58,357 nt of DNA, taken from an uncultured bacterium. Its GTDB lineage: Bacteria > Verrucomicrobiota > Kiritimatiellia > RFP12 > CAIWXQ01. Positions 8,767 through 17,294 of the stretch are shown piece after piece. The stretch is taken from assembly GCA_903861045.1 (NCBI GenBank), contig CAIOST010000390.1, forward strand, positions 1 through 58,357. The letters run 5' to 3'. The notes under the pieces were generated by a model that did not search any database, was not told the DNA's origin, and saw nothing but the letters and a program-made list of their open reading frames with translations. The translations under genes were made by a program, and so were the position numbers. Position 1 is the stretch's first letter. Each line of letters begins with the position of its first letter.

Positions 8767-11688
8767 ATGGCGAATCTGAATACGGTTCGATCAGTGCAGG
8801 CGGGAACGAGGGGGCACCAGACTGGCGAGAAGTTGAATCGCGTGGCATTCCCCATGGGCGGCATTGGCGCGGGAATGCTCAGTCTGGAAGGAACGGGGGC
8901 GCTTTCGCAGGTGTCGCTGCGGCACAAGCCGGACGTGTACAACGAGCCGCAGATCTTTGCAGCCTTGCACGTGAAGGGCGCCAAGACGGCCCGCGTGCTG
9001 GAAGGCCCGGTGCCGATGTGGAAGATCCTGGGTAGCGCGACCGGTCCTACGTTCGTAGAGCCTGGCAACGGATTGACCGGGCGTACGTACGGGCTGCCGC
9101 GCTTTGCCGAGGCTTCCTTCCAGGCGCGCTTCCCATTCGCAACGGTGTCGCTGTCCGACCCCGCGATGCCCGTGACTGCCGAGCTGACCGGCTGGAGTCC
9201 GTTCACGCCGGGTGCGGCTGATGATTCGAGCCTGCCGGTGGCGGCCATCGAGTACCGGTTCGTCAACCGCAGCGCTAAGCCGGTTAAGGCGGTCTTCTCC
9301 TTCCATGCCGTGAATTTTATGAAGATCGGCGATAATGCGGCGATCGGCGTACGGGAGCGCGGCTTTGTGCTGTCGCAGCCGGCGCTGGCGAGCAAGCCGG
9401 ATGCCGAAGGCGCTTTCGTGGCGTTCACGGATGATCCAGCCACGGCCGTGGATGCAGCCTGGTTGCGCGGCGGGTGGTGGGATCCCTTTACCACCGTTTG
9501 GAACCATGTGGCCAATGGCGATGTGGTCTCGCAACCGCCGCACGCTGAAGGTGGGTCAGGGAATGGCGGCAGTCTCTACGTGCCGTTTACGCTCAAGGCC
9601 AAGGCGGAGAAGACCATTCGCCTCCATTTTGCGTGGTATGTGCCTCGTAGTACGGTGTGGGTCAGCGCCTGGTCGCCGATGCCGCACGGGAGCGAGCCGT
9701 TCCTGCTGGAAGGCTGGCAGGCCTCCCGGGCTATGCCGGCCGGCGACATCACGCAGGTGCGGCATATCGGGTTTCTTGAGGAGGCCGGCTGGGAGCCGGC
9801 GGCCGCGGATGGCTGGAAATTCGTGAATATCAATGCCCTGCGCCCGCAGAGCGGGGTCGTCTATTTGGCCCGGCATGTGCAGGTGGCGGAAGATTGCGAG
9901 CGTATTCTGCACGTTGGCCATGATGGCGGCGTGCGCGTCTTTGTGGACGGCCAGCCGGTAGCCGCGACACCCGGCACGGTCAGCCCGTCGCCCATGAGCC
10001 GGACGCAGGTGCGCATCGCGCTGAAGCAGGGCGAACACGAGATCTGCATCGCCTTGGATCGGGACAACGGCAAAGGGAACGCGATTTGTGTAAGCCTGCA
10101 GAAGCCTGCGGATGCGACGTGCGGCAGCGGGTGCGCGTGCCACAGCGCCGCGCCGGAGTCGCCGTTCTATGTGCCGTGGTATGCCGCACACTTCGAGGAT
10201 TTGGCGACGGTTGCCGGGCACTGGCGCTTGCATTACGAGCGGCTGCGAGCGGCCAGCGCCGCGTTCCGTGACTGCTTCTACGACACGACGCTGCCGGCTG
10301 AGGTGGTGGAGTCGGTCGCCGCGAATCTCGCGATCATCAAGTCGCCGACGGTTCTGCGTCAGGCCGACGGCCGGGTGTGGGGGTGGGAGGGGTGTCATTC
10401 CGGGAGCGGATGCTGCCCGGGGACCTGTACGCACGTCTGGAATTATGCGCAAGCCATCCCGCACCTTTTCCCCGCACTGGAGCGGACGCTGCGCGAGACC
10501 GAGTTTTTGGTGAGCCAGGATGAGCGCGGACATCAGAACTTCCGCGCGTTGCTGCCGATTCGGACACCCGACCACCCCTTCCATGCGGCCGCCGACGGTC
10601 AACTGGGTGGACTGATGAAGCTGCACCGCGAATGGCGGATCAGCGGCGATACGAATTGGATGAAGCAGCTCTGGCCGGCGGCCAAGCAGAGCCTCGACTA
10701 TTGCATCGGCACTTGGGATCCCGACCACACCGGCACGTTGATCGAGCCGCACCACAATACCTATGACATCGAGTTCTGGGGTGCGGATGGGCTGTGCACG
10801 AGCTTCTATCTGGGCGCACTCGCGGCCGCCATCGCCATGGGCCGGGCTTGTGGCGAAGACGTGGCCGGCTACGTGGAGCTGCTGGCCAAGGGGCGCAAGG
10901 CCATGGCCACGACACTGTGGAATGGCGCCTGGTTTATCCAGAAGGTGCAGTGGGAAGGGCTGCGCGCCGGGGATCCGGTGAACAATGCGGCCGGCATCAA
11001 CTCTTCCGGGTACACGCCAGAGTCTTTAGCCATCTTGAAGCGCGAAGGTCCGCGGTACCAGTACGGCACCGGTTGTCTTTCGGATGGCGTGCTGGGCGAC
11101 TGGATCGCGCGCTGCTGCGGGGTGGGGCCGGTGGTGGACGCGAAGAAGACGGCCAAGCACCTGGCATCGGTTTTTAAGTATAACTTCCGCGCGTCGCTGC
11201 ACGACCATGCCAATCCGCAGCGGCCGGGCTATGCCTTCGGGCAGGAGAGCGGGCTGCTGGTCTGCACCTGGCCCAAGGGGGGTAAGCTGTCGCTGCCGTT
11301 CCCGTATTCCAACGAGGTCTGGACCGGCTTTGAATACGATGTAGCCTCGCACCTGATCATGACCGGACAGGTACAAGAAGCCCTGACGATCCTACGTGCG
11401 GTGCGCCAGCGTTACGACGGCCAATGGCGTAATCCGTTCGACGAGTACGAGTGCGGGCACTGGTATGCGCGTGCCATGTCGAGCTACGGCCTGCTGCAGG
11501 CCTGCAGCGGCGCACGCTACGACGCGGTCGAGCAGGTGCTCTACCTGGAGCCCCCGGTCAAGGGCGACTTCCGCGCCTTCCTCTGCACCGCGACCGGCTA
11601 TGGCACGGTCGGCGTGCGCAAGGGGCAGCCGTTTGTCGAGGTCGCGAGCGGAACGATCATGGTAAAAAGCATCGCCTATAAACGCTGA
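8767..11688 (+). CDS. GH116-family beta-glycosidase with inserted module
   Basis: This 973-residue protein has no signal peptide. The N-terminal GH116 beta-sandwich starts with the typical FPMGGIGAGM stretch. The (alpha/alpha)6 catalytic domain (about residues 490-960) contains WGWEGCHSGSGCCPGTCTHVWNY, HNTYDIEFWG (its Glu matches the family nucleophile) and GCLSDGVLGDW (its Asp is the likely acid/base). GH116 includes beta-glucosidases, beta-xylosidases and glucosylceramidases. Residues about 316-445 are an extra module not standard in the family and repeated in the DUF2961 gene at 15453. It is followed by a small cysteine cluster (CGSGCACH) of unknown purpose. Its likely substrate is an imported beta-linked oligosaccharide or glycoside. 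The esterase follows 32 bases downstream. Confidence 0.88.
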   Translation: MANLNTVRSVQAGTRGHQTGEKLNRVAFPMGGIGAGMLSLEGTGALSQVSLRHKPDVYNEPQIFAALHVKGAKTARVLEGPVPMWKILGSATGPTFVEPGNGLTGRTYGLPRFAEASFQARFPFATVSLSDPAMPVTAELTGWSPFTPGAADDSSLPVAAIEYRFVNRSAKPVKAVFSFHAVNFMKIGDNAAIGVRERGFVLSQPALASKPDAEGAFVAFTDDPATAVDAAWLRGGWWDPFTTVWNHVANGDVVSQPPHAEGGSGNGGSLYVPFTLKAKAEKTIRLHFAWYVPRSTVWVSAWSPMPHGSEPFLLEGWQASRAMPAGDITQVRHIGFLEEAGWEPAAADGWKFVNINALRPQSGVVYLARHVQVAEDCERILHVGHDGGVRVFVDGQPVAATPGTVSPSPMSRTQVRIALKQGEHEICIALDRDNGKGNAICVSLQKPADATCGSGCACHSAAPESPFYVPWYAAHFEDLATVAGHWRLHYERLRAASAAFRDCFYDTTLPAEVVESVAANLAIIKSPTVLRQADGRVWGWEGCHSGSGCCPGTCTHVWNYAQAIPHLFPALERTLRETEFLVSQDERGHQNFRALLPIRTPDHPFHAAADGQLGGLMKLHREWRISGDTNWMKQLWPAAKQSLDYCIGTWDPDHTGTLIEPHHNTYDIEFWGADGLCTSFYLGALAAAIAMGRACGEDVAGYVELLAKGRKAMATTLWNGAWFIQKVQWEGLRAGDPVNNAAGINSSGYTPESLAILKREGPRYQYGTGCLSDGVLGDWIARCCGVGPVVDAKKTAKHLASVFKYNFRASLHDHANPQRPGYAFGQESGLLVCTWPKGGKLSLPFPYSNEVWTGFEYDVASHLIMTGQVQEALTILRAVRQRYDGQWRNPFDEYECGHWYARAMSSYGLLQACSGARYDAVEQVLYLEPPVKGDFRAFLCTATGYGTVGVRKGQPFVEVASGTIMVKSIAYKR
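9712..10101 (+). other. Shared approximately 130-residue beta-rich module inside GH116
   Basis: This in-frame segment runs from GWQASRAMPAGDITQ to ICVSLQ. It contains VVYLARHVQVAEDCE, LHVGHDGGVRVFVDGQPVAAT and an approximately 25-residue strand pair. The pattern resembles a jelly-roll accessory domain like the N-terminal sandwich of GH2 enzymes. The same order of motifs recurs at 16677-17075 in a DUF2961 protein. It sits between the GH116 beta-sandwich and catalytic domain. Confidence 0.75.
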
Positions 11689-11720
11689 CTTCGCTAGCGC
11701 TCGTCAAGGCGACCACCATC

Positions 11721-13157
11721 ATGAAAAACCCCATGGACAGACAGTTAGAGAAGCGGCTCTCGGAACGCGCTGTGGCGATTGGCCGCGAGGGCGAGGTGGC
11801 GGGCTTTGGCGAACTGCTCGACCTGCTGCGGTCGACTTCCGCCAATGCGCGGCGGCTGGCGGCCTCGGCGCTGGGCAAGCTGGCGTGGCTGGGTGTGGAC
11901 CAGGCCGCGGCTGTGGCGGCGCTGGCGCCGGTGGCGCGGCACGATCCGCATACGCAGACGCGCCAGTATGCGCTCAAGGCGCTGAAGGCCTACGGAGCGG
12001 CAGCCGAGCCGCTTGTCTCCTGGCCCCTCGCGGCGCTCTCCCGCCCACCTGCCACCTTCCCGGCGCCGGGCTTTTCCGCGCCCGGCGTGCAGGCGCTCTT
12101 TTACGAAAGCGTGCCGTACCAGGGCAAGCCCACGCGCGTGTTTGCCTGGTTGGGCGTGCCGGAGGTGCCTGCGGGCCAGACCTGCCCGGGCGTCGTGCTG
12201 CTGCACGGCGGCGGTGGCACAGCCATGGACGAGTGGGTGCGCCTGTGGAATGCGCGGGGCTATGCAGCGATTGCCATGGATCAGTGCGGGTGCGTGCCGG
12301 GGGCGCCGGAAACCCGGCAGTTTGGCAACCACGCGCGCCATGAATTCAGCGGGCCAGCTGGTTGGGATGACTCCTTCGACCGAACCGCCGACCCCATCGA
12401 AGACCAGTGGCCCTATCATGCCGTGGCCGCGGCCATTGCCGGTCATTCGCTGCTGGCGGCGCAGCCGGGCGTGGACGCCGGGCGCATCGGCCTTACGGGG
12501 ATCTCCTGGGGCGGGTATGCGACCTGTCTGGTGGCGGCCATTGATCCGCGGCTGCGGTGCGCTGTGCCGGTCTATGGCTGCGGGTTCATTGGGCACGATT
12601 CGATCTGGAGCGACCATGCCTTCCGCACGCGTCCTGCTGATCAGGTGAGGCGCTGGCTTGAGCTCTGGGATGCGTCGCACTACCTGCCACATGTGACGGT
12701 GCCGATCTGCTGGATTAGCGGCACCAACGATGGCCCTTATCCGCTTTCGATCCTCCAAAAGTCGTATCGATTGCCCACAGGTCCGCATTCGCTCTGTATC
12801 CGGGTCGAGATGGGGCATAGCCATCCCCACGGCTGGGCGCCGGATGAGATCGGCGTCTTCATGGACAGCCTGCTGCGCGGCGGCGCGCCGCTGCCGCGCC
12901 TGCGCGAACAGGGGCGCGACGGTGCCAAAGTATGGGCGGTCTGCGAGAGCGATCGGCCGATCACGAAGGCGGAGCTCTGTGTCACGCGTGCGCTGGGTCA
13001 CTGGACCGATCGCAAGTGGAGTATCCACCCGGCGCGCTTCGATGCCGCCACGGGGCGCATCGAGGCTGATCTGCCGCCGCGTGCAACCGTCTGGTTCTTA
13101 AACGTATTTGACGACCGGAACTGTGTGACCAGTACGCCGCATGCGGAATGCCTGTAA
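11721..13157 (+). CDS. Alpha/beta-hydrolase (dienelactone-hydrolase or acetyl-xylan-esterase-like) with HEAT-like N-terminus
   Basis: This 478-residue protein has no signal peptide. Residues about 20-95 are HEAT-like helices (LRSTSANARRLAASALGKL, HDPHTQTRQYALKALKAYG). The hydrolase fold follows: oxyanion region VVLLHGGGGTAMDEW, nucleophile elbow GISWGGY (Ser), acid region ISGTNDGPYP and the catalytic-histidine region EMGHSHPHGW. A C-terminal beta-rich extension (about 420-478) follows. The family removes acyl groups from sugars or hydrolyses small esters. The gene is probably co-transcribed with GH116, so deacetylating the GH116 substrate is a reasonable guess. Confidence 0.8.
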   Translation: MKNPMDRQLEKRLSERAVAIGREGEVAGFGELLDLLRSTSANARRLAASALGKLAWLGVDQAAAVAALAPVARHDPHTQTRQYALKALKAYGAAAEPLVSWPLAALSRPPATFPAPGFSAPGVQALFYESVPYQGKPTRVFAWLGVPEVPAGQTCPGVVLLHGGGGTAMDEWVRLWNARGYAAIAMDQCGCVPGAPETRQFGNHARHEFSGPAGWDDSFDRTADPIEDQWPYHAVAAAIAGHSLLAAQPGVDAGRIGLTGISWGGYATCLVAAIDPRLRCAVPVYGCGFIGHDSIWSDHAFRTRPADQVRRWLELWDASHYLPHVTVPICWISGTNDGPYPLSILQKSYRLPTGPHSLCIRVEMGHSHPHGWAPDEIGVFMDSLLRGGAPLPRLREQGRDGAKVWAVCESDRPITKAELCVTRALGHWTDRKWSIHPARFDAATGRIEADLPPRATVWFLNVFDDRNCVTSTPHAECL

Positions 13158-13191
13158 GCGCCGGCTGTCAGGCTCGGGCGGGGCTCGCGGA

Positions 13192-14034
13192 TTAATCGCA
13201 TCGCACGCTGGCAGAGCGTATTGTTTTACGGAACGCGCGCGGGCTCGCGCCGTAGTGTTTGCGGAAGAGCCGCGAAAAGTAATAGAGGTCTTCATAACCC
13301 ACGCGCCGCGCCACTTCTTTGATCTGCACGTTGCGATCCTGCAACAGGTAGGCGGCCTGATGCATGCGCTGCCGGATGAGGTAGTCAATCGCCGGCGTGC
13401 CGAAGAAGCGCTTGAACTCGGCGCAGAAATGCGGTACTGACAGGTGCGCCTGCTTCGCCAGATCTGGCAGGCGCATGGGCGCCGCGTACTCGGCTTCAAT
13501 GAAACGCCGCACAGCCAGGAAGGGGGCCGGGATATCGTCCTTCACGTCTTTGTCTCGCGAGATTGCCCGCGCCGTCTCCCGCAGCCAGTTCTCCAGGAGG
13601 TTCCGCACAATGACCGCGTCGGGCCGGGCGTGGCGGGTGAGTTCCTCATGCACCGCCAGGAGGCAGCGCTCCATCACCGCCGGGTCCGGCACCACAAACG
13701 GCTCGTTGCGCGGCAACCCGCTCGCCTCCAGGAGCGACGCGATGCCCCGGCCGTCGCTATGGAGCCACGTGTGGTTAAAGGGGTGTTCTCCGTTGCCATA
13801 GTACTGCCGCGTGCCGGGCGTCCAGATTATGCAGGTGTTCCGCATCTGCCGTGTCGGTTTTCCTTCCGCCGCCACCCAGACCTCATCATAAAATAACATC
13901 AGAAGATAGTCGCCGGATCCGGACGGCCGGTCGATAATGCAGGCCGGCATGTGCTCCTGTACGCCGATGCCACGCAGGGTAAGATCGGCGGATTGGAGCG
14001 GCGGGACCGGAAAGAAGTGTTTTAACCCTTTCAT
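13192..14034 (-). CDS. AraC-family transcriptional regulator
   Basis: At 280 residues this is complete. It has an N-terminal cupin-like ligand domain (residues about 15-150, with CIIWTPGTRQYYG and FNHTWLH) and a C-terminal pair of helix-turn-helix motifs (MRLPDLAKQAHLSVPHFCAEF and VQIKEVARRVGYEDLYYFSR). AraC regulators of this layout sense sugars and activate catabolic genes. It is divergent from the DUF2961 gene at 14162 and convergent with the esterase, so it likely controls the DUF2961 cluster. The shared region 14035-14161 holds an AT-rich stretch and a CCCC-GTTT-GGGG hairpin. Confidence 0.93.
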   Translation of the reverse strand: MKGLKHFFPVPPLQSADLTLRGIGVQEHMPACIIDRPSGSGDYLLMLFYDEVWVAAEGKPTRQMRNTCIIWTPGTRQYYGNGEHPFNHTWLHSDGRGIASLLEASGLPRNEPFVVPDPAVMERCLLAVHEELTRHARPDAVIVRNLLENWLRETARAISRDKDVKDDIPAPFLAVRRFIEAEYAAPMRLPDLAKQAHLSVPHFCAEFKRFFGTPAIDYLIRQRMHQAAYLLQDRNVQIKEVARRVGYEDLYYFSRLFRKHYGASPRAFRKTIRSASVRCD

Positions 14035-14161
14035 ATGGCGTCATAAGAAAGTACATCTTTTTAATAACGTTGTCTATTCCCCGTTTGGGGTGTTTCGGCT
14101 ATGAATAGTTGCGTTGGCGCGCAATAGCCACCTGACACAGTAGCCCATCAAGAGGTATGCC

Positions 14162-15268
14162 ATGAGTGACTGCCTGTTCACACTCCCGCCCGAGATCGAA
14201 ACACGCTGGGCCACATTTGAGAACCCGACCGGGGAGCAGGGCGGCGCCTGCCGCGGCAACGACGGCCGCAAGCGCGCCGCGTGCACGGGGCTGAAAGCCG
14301 GAGCCGCCTGGACGCTGGCCGAGTCGACCGGTCGCAGCGGCACCGTGCAGCGGATCTGGATCACCATCCCGGATCGCAACGCCCGGATGCTGCGCGGTGT
14401 TCGCCTAGACATGTACTGGGACGGCGCCGCCACACCGGCGGTGAGCGCACCGCTGGGCGACTTCTTCGGCCACGCGCTTGGCCGGATGGCGACCTTCCAG
14501 AACGCCCTGTTCTCCTGCCCGGAGGGGCGCAGCTTCAACTGCTGCGTCCCCATGCCGTTCCGCACGGGGATGAAGATCGTGCTCACCAATGAGAGCGACG
14601 CCGAGATTACACTTCTCTTCTACGAGGTGGACTACACCCTGGGCGACACGCACGGGCCGGACACGCTCTACTTCCACGCGCACTGGCGGCGCGAAGCCAG
14701 GACTGTGATGCGCCGCGACTACGAGTTTCTGCCCAGGCTCACGGGACGCGGGCGCTACCTGGGCGTAAACGTTGGCGTGGTCGCCGACACCAGCACGTAC
14801 TTCAAGAGCTGGTGGGGCGAAGGGGAGGCCAAGGTCTATCTGGACGGCGACACCGCGCACCCCACGCTGTGCGGCACGGGGACCGAGGACTATATCGGCA
14901 CCGGCTGGGGTCAGGGGGCATACGCCAACCTTTACCAAGGCTGCCCGCTGGCCGATGGGGACCAGATGCAGTTCGGTTTCTACCGACTGCACATCCCTGA
15001 CCCCGTCTATTTTCGCCGTGATATCCGCGTGACCATGCAGCAGATTGGCTGCTGCGACGCCAACAGCTGTGCCGAGATGCAGGGCGCCGGGATCCATCTC
15101 GTGCATGGCGACGCCAAGGTTGACATGGCCAAGACGATCGCCGATAAGGGGTATGCGCTGTTCGAGCGCCAGGACGACTGGTCGAGTTGCGCCTACTTCT
15201 ACCTTGATCGTCCCGAGAACGACCTGCCGGTTTTGGCTCCCGTGGCGGACCGGATCGCGGGGGTGTGA
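14162..15268 (+). CDS. DUF2961 protein, paralogue 1 of 3
   Basis: This 368-residue protein has no signal peptide. It shows the DUF2961 landmarks: ENPTGEQGGACRGNDG, an RIWITIPDRN segment, TPAVSAPLGDFFGHALG, a double-jelly-roll core, WWGEGEAKVYLDGD, and PTLCGTGTEDYIGTGWGQG. The family occurs in glycan-degradation loci; as I recall, some members have been assigned glycoside hydrolase activity (GH172). The acidic residues in the GEGEAK and GTEDY motifs are the natural active-site candidates. It is the first of three related genes between 14.1 and 18.4 kb, divergent from AraC. Confidence 0.85.
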   Translation: MSDCLFTLPPEIETRWATFENPTGEQGGACRGNDGRKRAACTGLKAGAAWTLAESTGRSGTVQRIWITIPDRNARMLRGVRLDMYWDGAATPAVSAPLGDFFGHALGRMATFQNALFSCPEGRSFNCCVPMPFRTGMKIVLTNESDAEITLLFYEVDYTLGDTHGPDTLYFHAHWRREARTVMRRDYEFLPRLTGRGRYLGVNVGVVADTSTYFKSWWGEGEAKVYLDGDTAHPTLCGTGTEDYIGTGWGQGAYANLYQGCPLADGDQMQFGFYRLHIPDPVYFRRDIRVTMQQIGCCDANSCAEMQGAGIHLVHGDAKVDMAKTIADKGYALFERQDDWSSCAYFYLDRPENDLPVLAPVADRIAGV

Positions 15269-15364
15269 CCGTAGAAGAAGTGAAGAGAAGGGCGGACCGG
15301 CAACACCTTGTCTCGAACGGTGATCGAACGGGGCGGTGCGCGGGGTAAGGTAAGGGAATACGTA

Positions 15365-15427
15365 GGCCGGAACTCCGGTTCCGGCCTCAAGGTAGCAGAC
15401 GGGGCGGCCGGATATGGAAATCCGGCC
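15365..15427. repeat. Pair of opposite-facing short hairpins
   Basis: Two perfect palindromes lie between DUF2961 genes 1 and 2. The first (15365-15386) has stem GGCCGGAAC/GTTCCGGCC and loop TCCG. The second (15406-15427) has stem GGCCGGAT/ATCCGGCC and loop ATGGAA. They belong to the dispersed hairpin family found at five other sites in the window. The loop of the second contains an ATG that opens a spurious upstream extension of the next gene. Confidence 0.85.
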
Positions 15428-15452
15428 CACATCGAAGGAGTACACGCAATTA

Positions 15453-17123
15453 ATGAAACCGACTGACCTTGCACGTATCCGCACCGCCAAGACCGGCCGC
15501 TGTTCGTCCTGGGACACCACGGGGCGCAACGTCGACGCCTGGACGATCCCCGCGCGCTCGAGCCGCGTATTGGCCGACATCCAGGGGCCGGGGGTTATCA
15601 CCCATATCTGGATGACCCAATGTGCCAACTACCGCAACGCGGTGCTGAAGATCACCTGGGATGACGCCCCGGCTCCGAGCGTGCTCTGTCCGCTGGGCGA
15701 CTTCTTCGGGCTCGGCCATGCGATCATCAACTCCTACCAGTCGCAGCTCTTCAGCGCTTCGACCGCCGGTAACAACTTTCAGGAAGGCGCGCCGGAGTTG
15801 TCGTCCTCTCCGTGGGCCATGGGCTGTGCGCTGAACTGCTACGCGCCCATGCCGTTCCGCAAGCGGGCCGTGGTCGAACTGCTCAACGAGAGTGCTGAGG
15901 ATCAACCCTGGTTTTACTTCTATGTTGACTACGAGCAAATGGCCGAAAGCGAGTTGACCGGGCTGGGCTACTTCCACGCCGAGTTCCGCCGCGCCTGCCC
16001 GTTCCTCGGCTGGGCGCCGGACATCACCTGCAACACCCCGCCGGTCGACAAGATCGCTAATCTCGGACGCGACGCCTGGGAGAACAACTACGTGATCCTG
16101 GAGACCAAGGGGCGCGGGCACTACCTGGGGTGCAACCTCTCGGTGACCAACATCCAGGGGACCTGGTGGGGCGAAGGAGACGACATGATCTGGGTGGACG
16201 GCTACAAGTGGCCGCCTGACCTGCACGGCACCGGCGGCGAGGACTACTTCAACCAGGCCTGGATGATGCAGCCGAACGCCTTCCTGCGCAACGGCAGCTC
16301 GATCCACGAAAGCAACACCGGTGGCTACCAGACCAGCTATGTTCACCACCTCGAGAACCCCGTCCGCTTCGAGAAGGAGATCAAGGTTACCATCGAGCAC
16401 GGCCACGGCAACCACCTCGGCAACGAGATGGCCAGCGTAGCCTACTGGTATGGCGAGCAGCCTGCGGCCGCGATCGCGATCCCGCCGGTGGCGAAGCGCC
16501 AGCGCGTGCCAAAAGTGGATGGCAAATGGGTCATCTCCGACGAACTGCGCTGGACCGGGCATGAAGTGAAGATTGATCCGGCCCTGGTGGCGGAGGCGCG
16601 GGCCGCGTGGGCGATCATGCAGGCCAAACAGAACGCGTCGCGCCGGCCGGATGGCCATTCGCCGGCCCTGACGGACGGCTGGAAGGCGTCGCGCCTGATG
16701 CCGCCGGGCGACGTGACCCAGGCGAAGCATGTTGGCCTCGGCCAGCGGGCGGGCTGGGAGGCCGTGCCGGCAAAGGGTGCCGCGCACGAAGGCTTTGTGG
16801 ATGTGCATGCTCTGCGCGGCCCCGAGGGGTTGGTCTACCTGGCTCGCAAGGTCAAGGTCGCGCAGTCGGGTGAATGGGTGCTGCACGTCGGTCACGACGG
16901 CGGCGCGCGGGTTTTTGTGGATGGCAAGCCGGTGGCGGCGACGGGTGGCATGGTGAACCCGGCCCCGTTCCTGCGCACGCAGGCGAAGGTCAAGCTGGCC
17001 CGAGGGACGCACGAGCTTGTCGTCGCCTTTGATCGCGGCGGCGGCGCGGGCTGGGGGATCTTCGTAAGCTTCATGGCCGCCGGCGGCGCCAAGGGCGGCC
17101 GGAAGACCGTGCTTCCGTCGTAA
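15453..17123 (+). CDS. DUF2961 protein with C-terminal accessory module, paralogue 2 of 3
   Basis: This 556-residue protein carries a DUF2961 core in residues about 1-365 (GVITHIWMTQ, SVLCPLGDFFGLGH, TWWGEGDDMIWVDG, HGTGGEDYFNQAW). After a linker of about 45 residues, residues 409-541 form the jelly-roll-like module also found inside the GH116 protein. ATG at 15453 is chosen because GAAGGAG lies 12 bases upstream; the in-frame ATG at 15414 falls inside a hairpin repeat. There is no signal peptide. Its probable role is hydrolysis or binding of a glycan with its neighbours. Confidence 0.83.
   Translation: MKPTDLARIRTAKTGRCSSWDTTGRNVDAWTIPARSSRVLADIQGPGVITHIWMTQCANYRNAVLKITWDDAPAPSVLCPLGDFFGLGHAIINSYQSQLFSASTAGNNFQEGAPELSSSPWAMGCALNCYAPMPFRKRAVVELLNESAEDQPWFYFYVDYEQMAESELTGLGYFHAEFRRACPFLGWAPDITCNTPPVDKIANLGRDAWENNYVILETKGRGHYLGCNLSVTNIQGTWWGEGDDMIWVDGYKWPPDLHGTGGEDYFNQAWMMQPNAFLRNGSSIHESNTGGYQTSYVHHLENPVRFEKEIKVTIEHGHGNHLGNEMASVAYWYGEQPAAAIAIPPVAKRQRVPKVDGKWVISDELRWTGHEVKIDPALVAEARAAWAIMQAKQNASRRPDGHSPALTDGWKASRLMPPGDVTQAKHVGLGQRAGWEAVPAKGAAHEGFVDVHALRGPEGLVYLARKVKVAQSGEWVLHVGHDGGARVFVDGKPVAATGGMVNPAPFLRTQAKVKLARGTHELVVAFDRGGGAGWGIFVSFMAAGGAKGGRKTVLPS
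16677..17075 (+). other. Second copy of the shared approximately 130-residue module
   Basis: The segment from GWKASRLMPPGDVTQ to IFVSFM matches the insert in GH116 almost motif for motif: GLVYLARKVKVA, LHVGHDGGARVFVDGKPVAAT, FLRTQAKVKLARGTHELVVA. Here it sits at the C-terminus of the protein instead of in the middle. Confidence 0.75.
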
Positions 17124-17174
17124 AAGAGTGCCGATGAATGGCATGACCCCAGATGTGGTGATCCTATATCGTTG

Positions 17175-17233
17175 TCCCGAACTTTGTCCCGAACCTTTAT
17201 CGAGTGGACTGTGGTTCGGGACAAGGTTCGGGA
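17175..17233. repeat. Long inverted repeat between DUF2961 genes 2 and 3
   Basis: Two 21-base arms (17175-17195 and 17213-17233) are reverse complements with one mismatch, around a 17-base spacer. Each arm is itself two copies of a TCCCGAAC-type word, so the structure has internal symmetry. It lies 62 bases upstream of the third DUF2961 gene. It could be an operator pair or a transcript hairpin; no T-run follows, so it is not a classical terminator. Confidence 0.7.
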
Positions 17234-17294
17234 AGAGGTTTCTCAGACCAGGCGTCAGATGTCAGCAACAAGCACACAAGGAGAAGACAGAAGC

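Noticed and set aside
15414-15452. Upstream start for the second DUF2961 protein
   Set aside because: The ATG lies in the loop of a dispersed hairpin found elsewhere without a gene, while ATG 15453 has a good ribosome-binding site.
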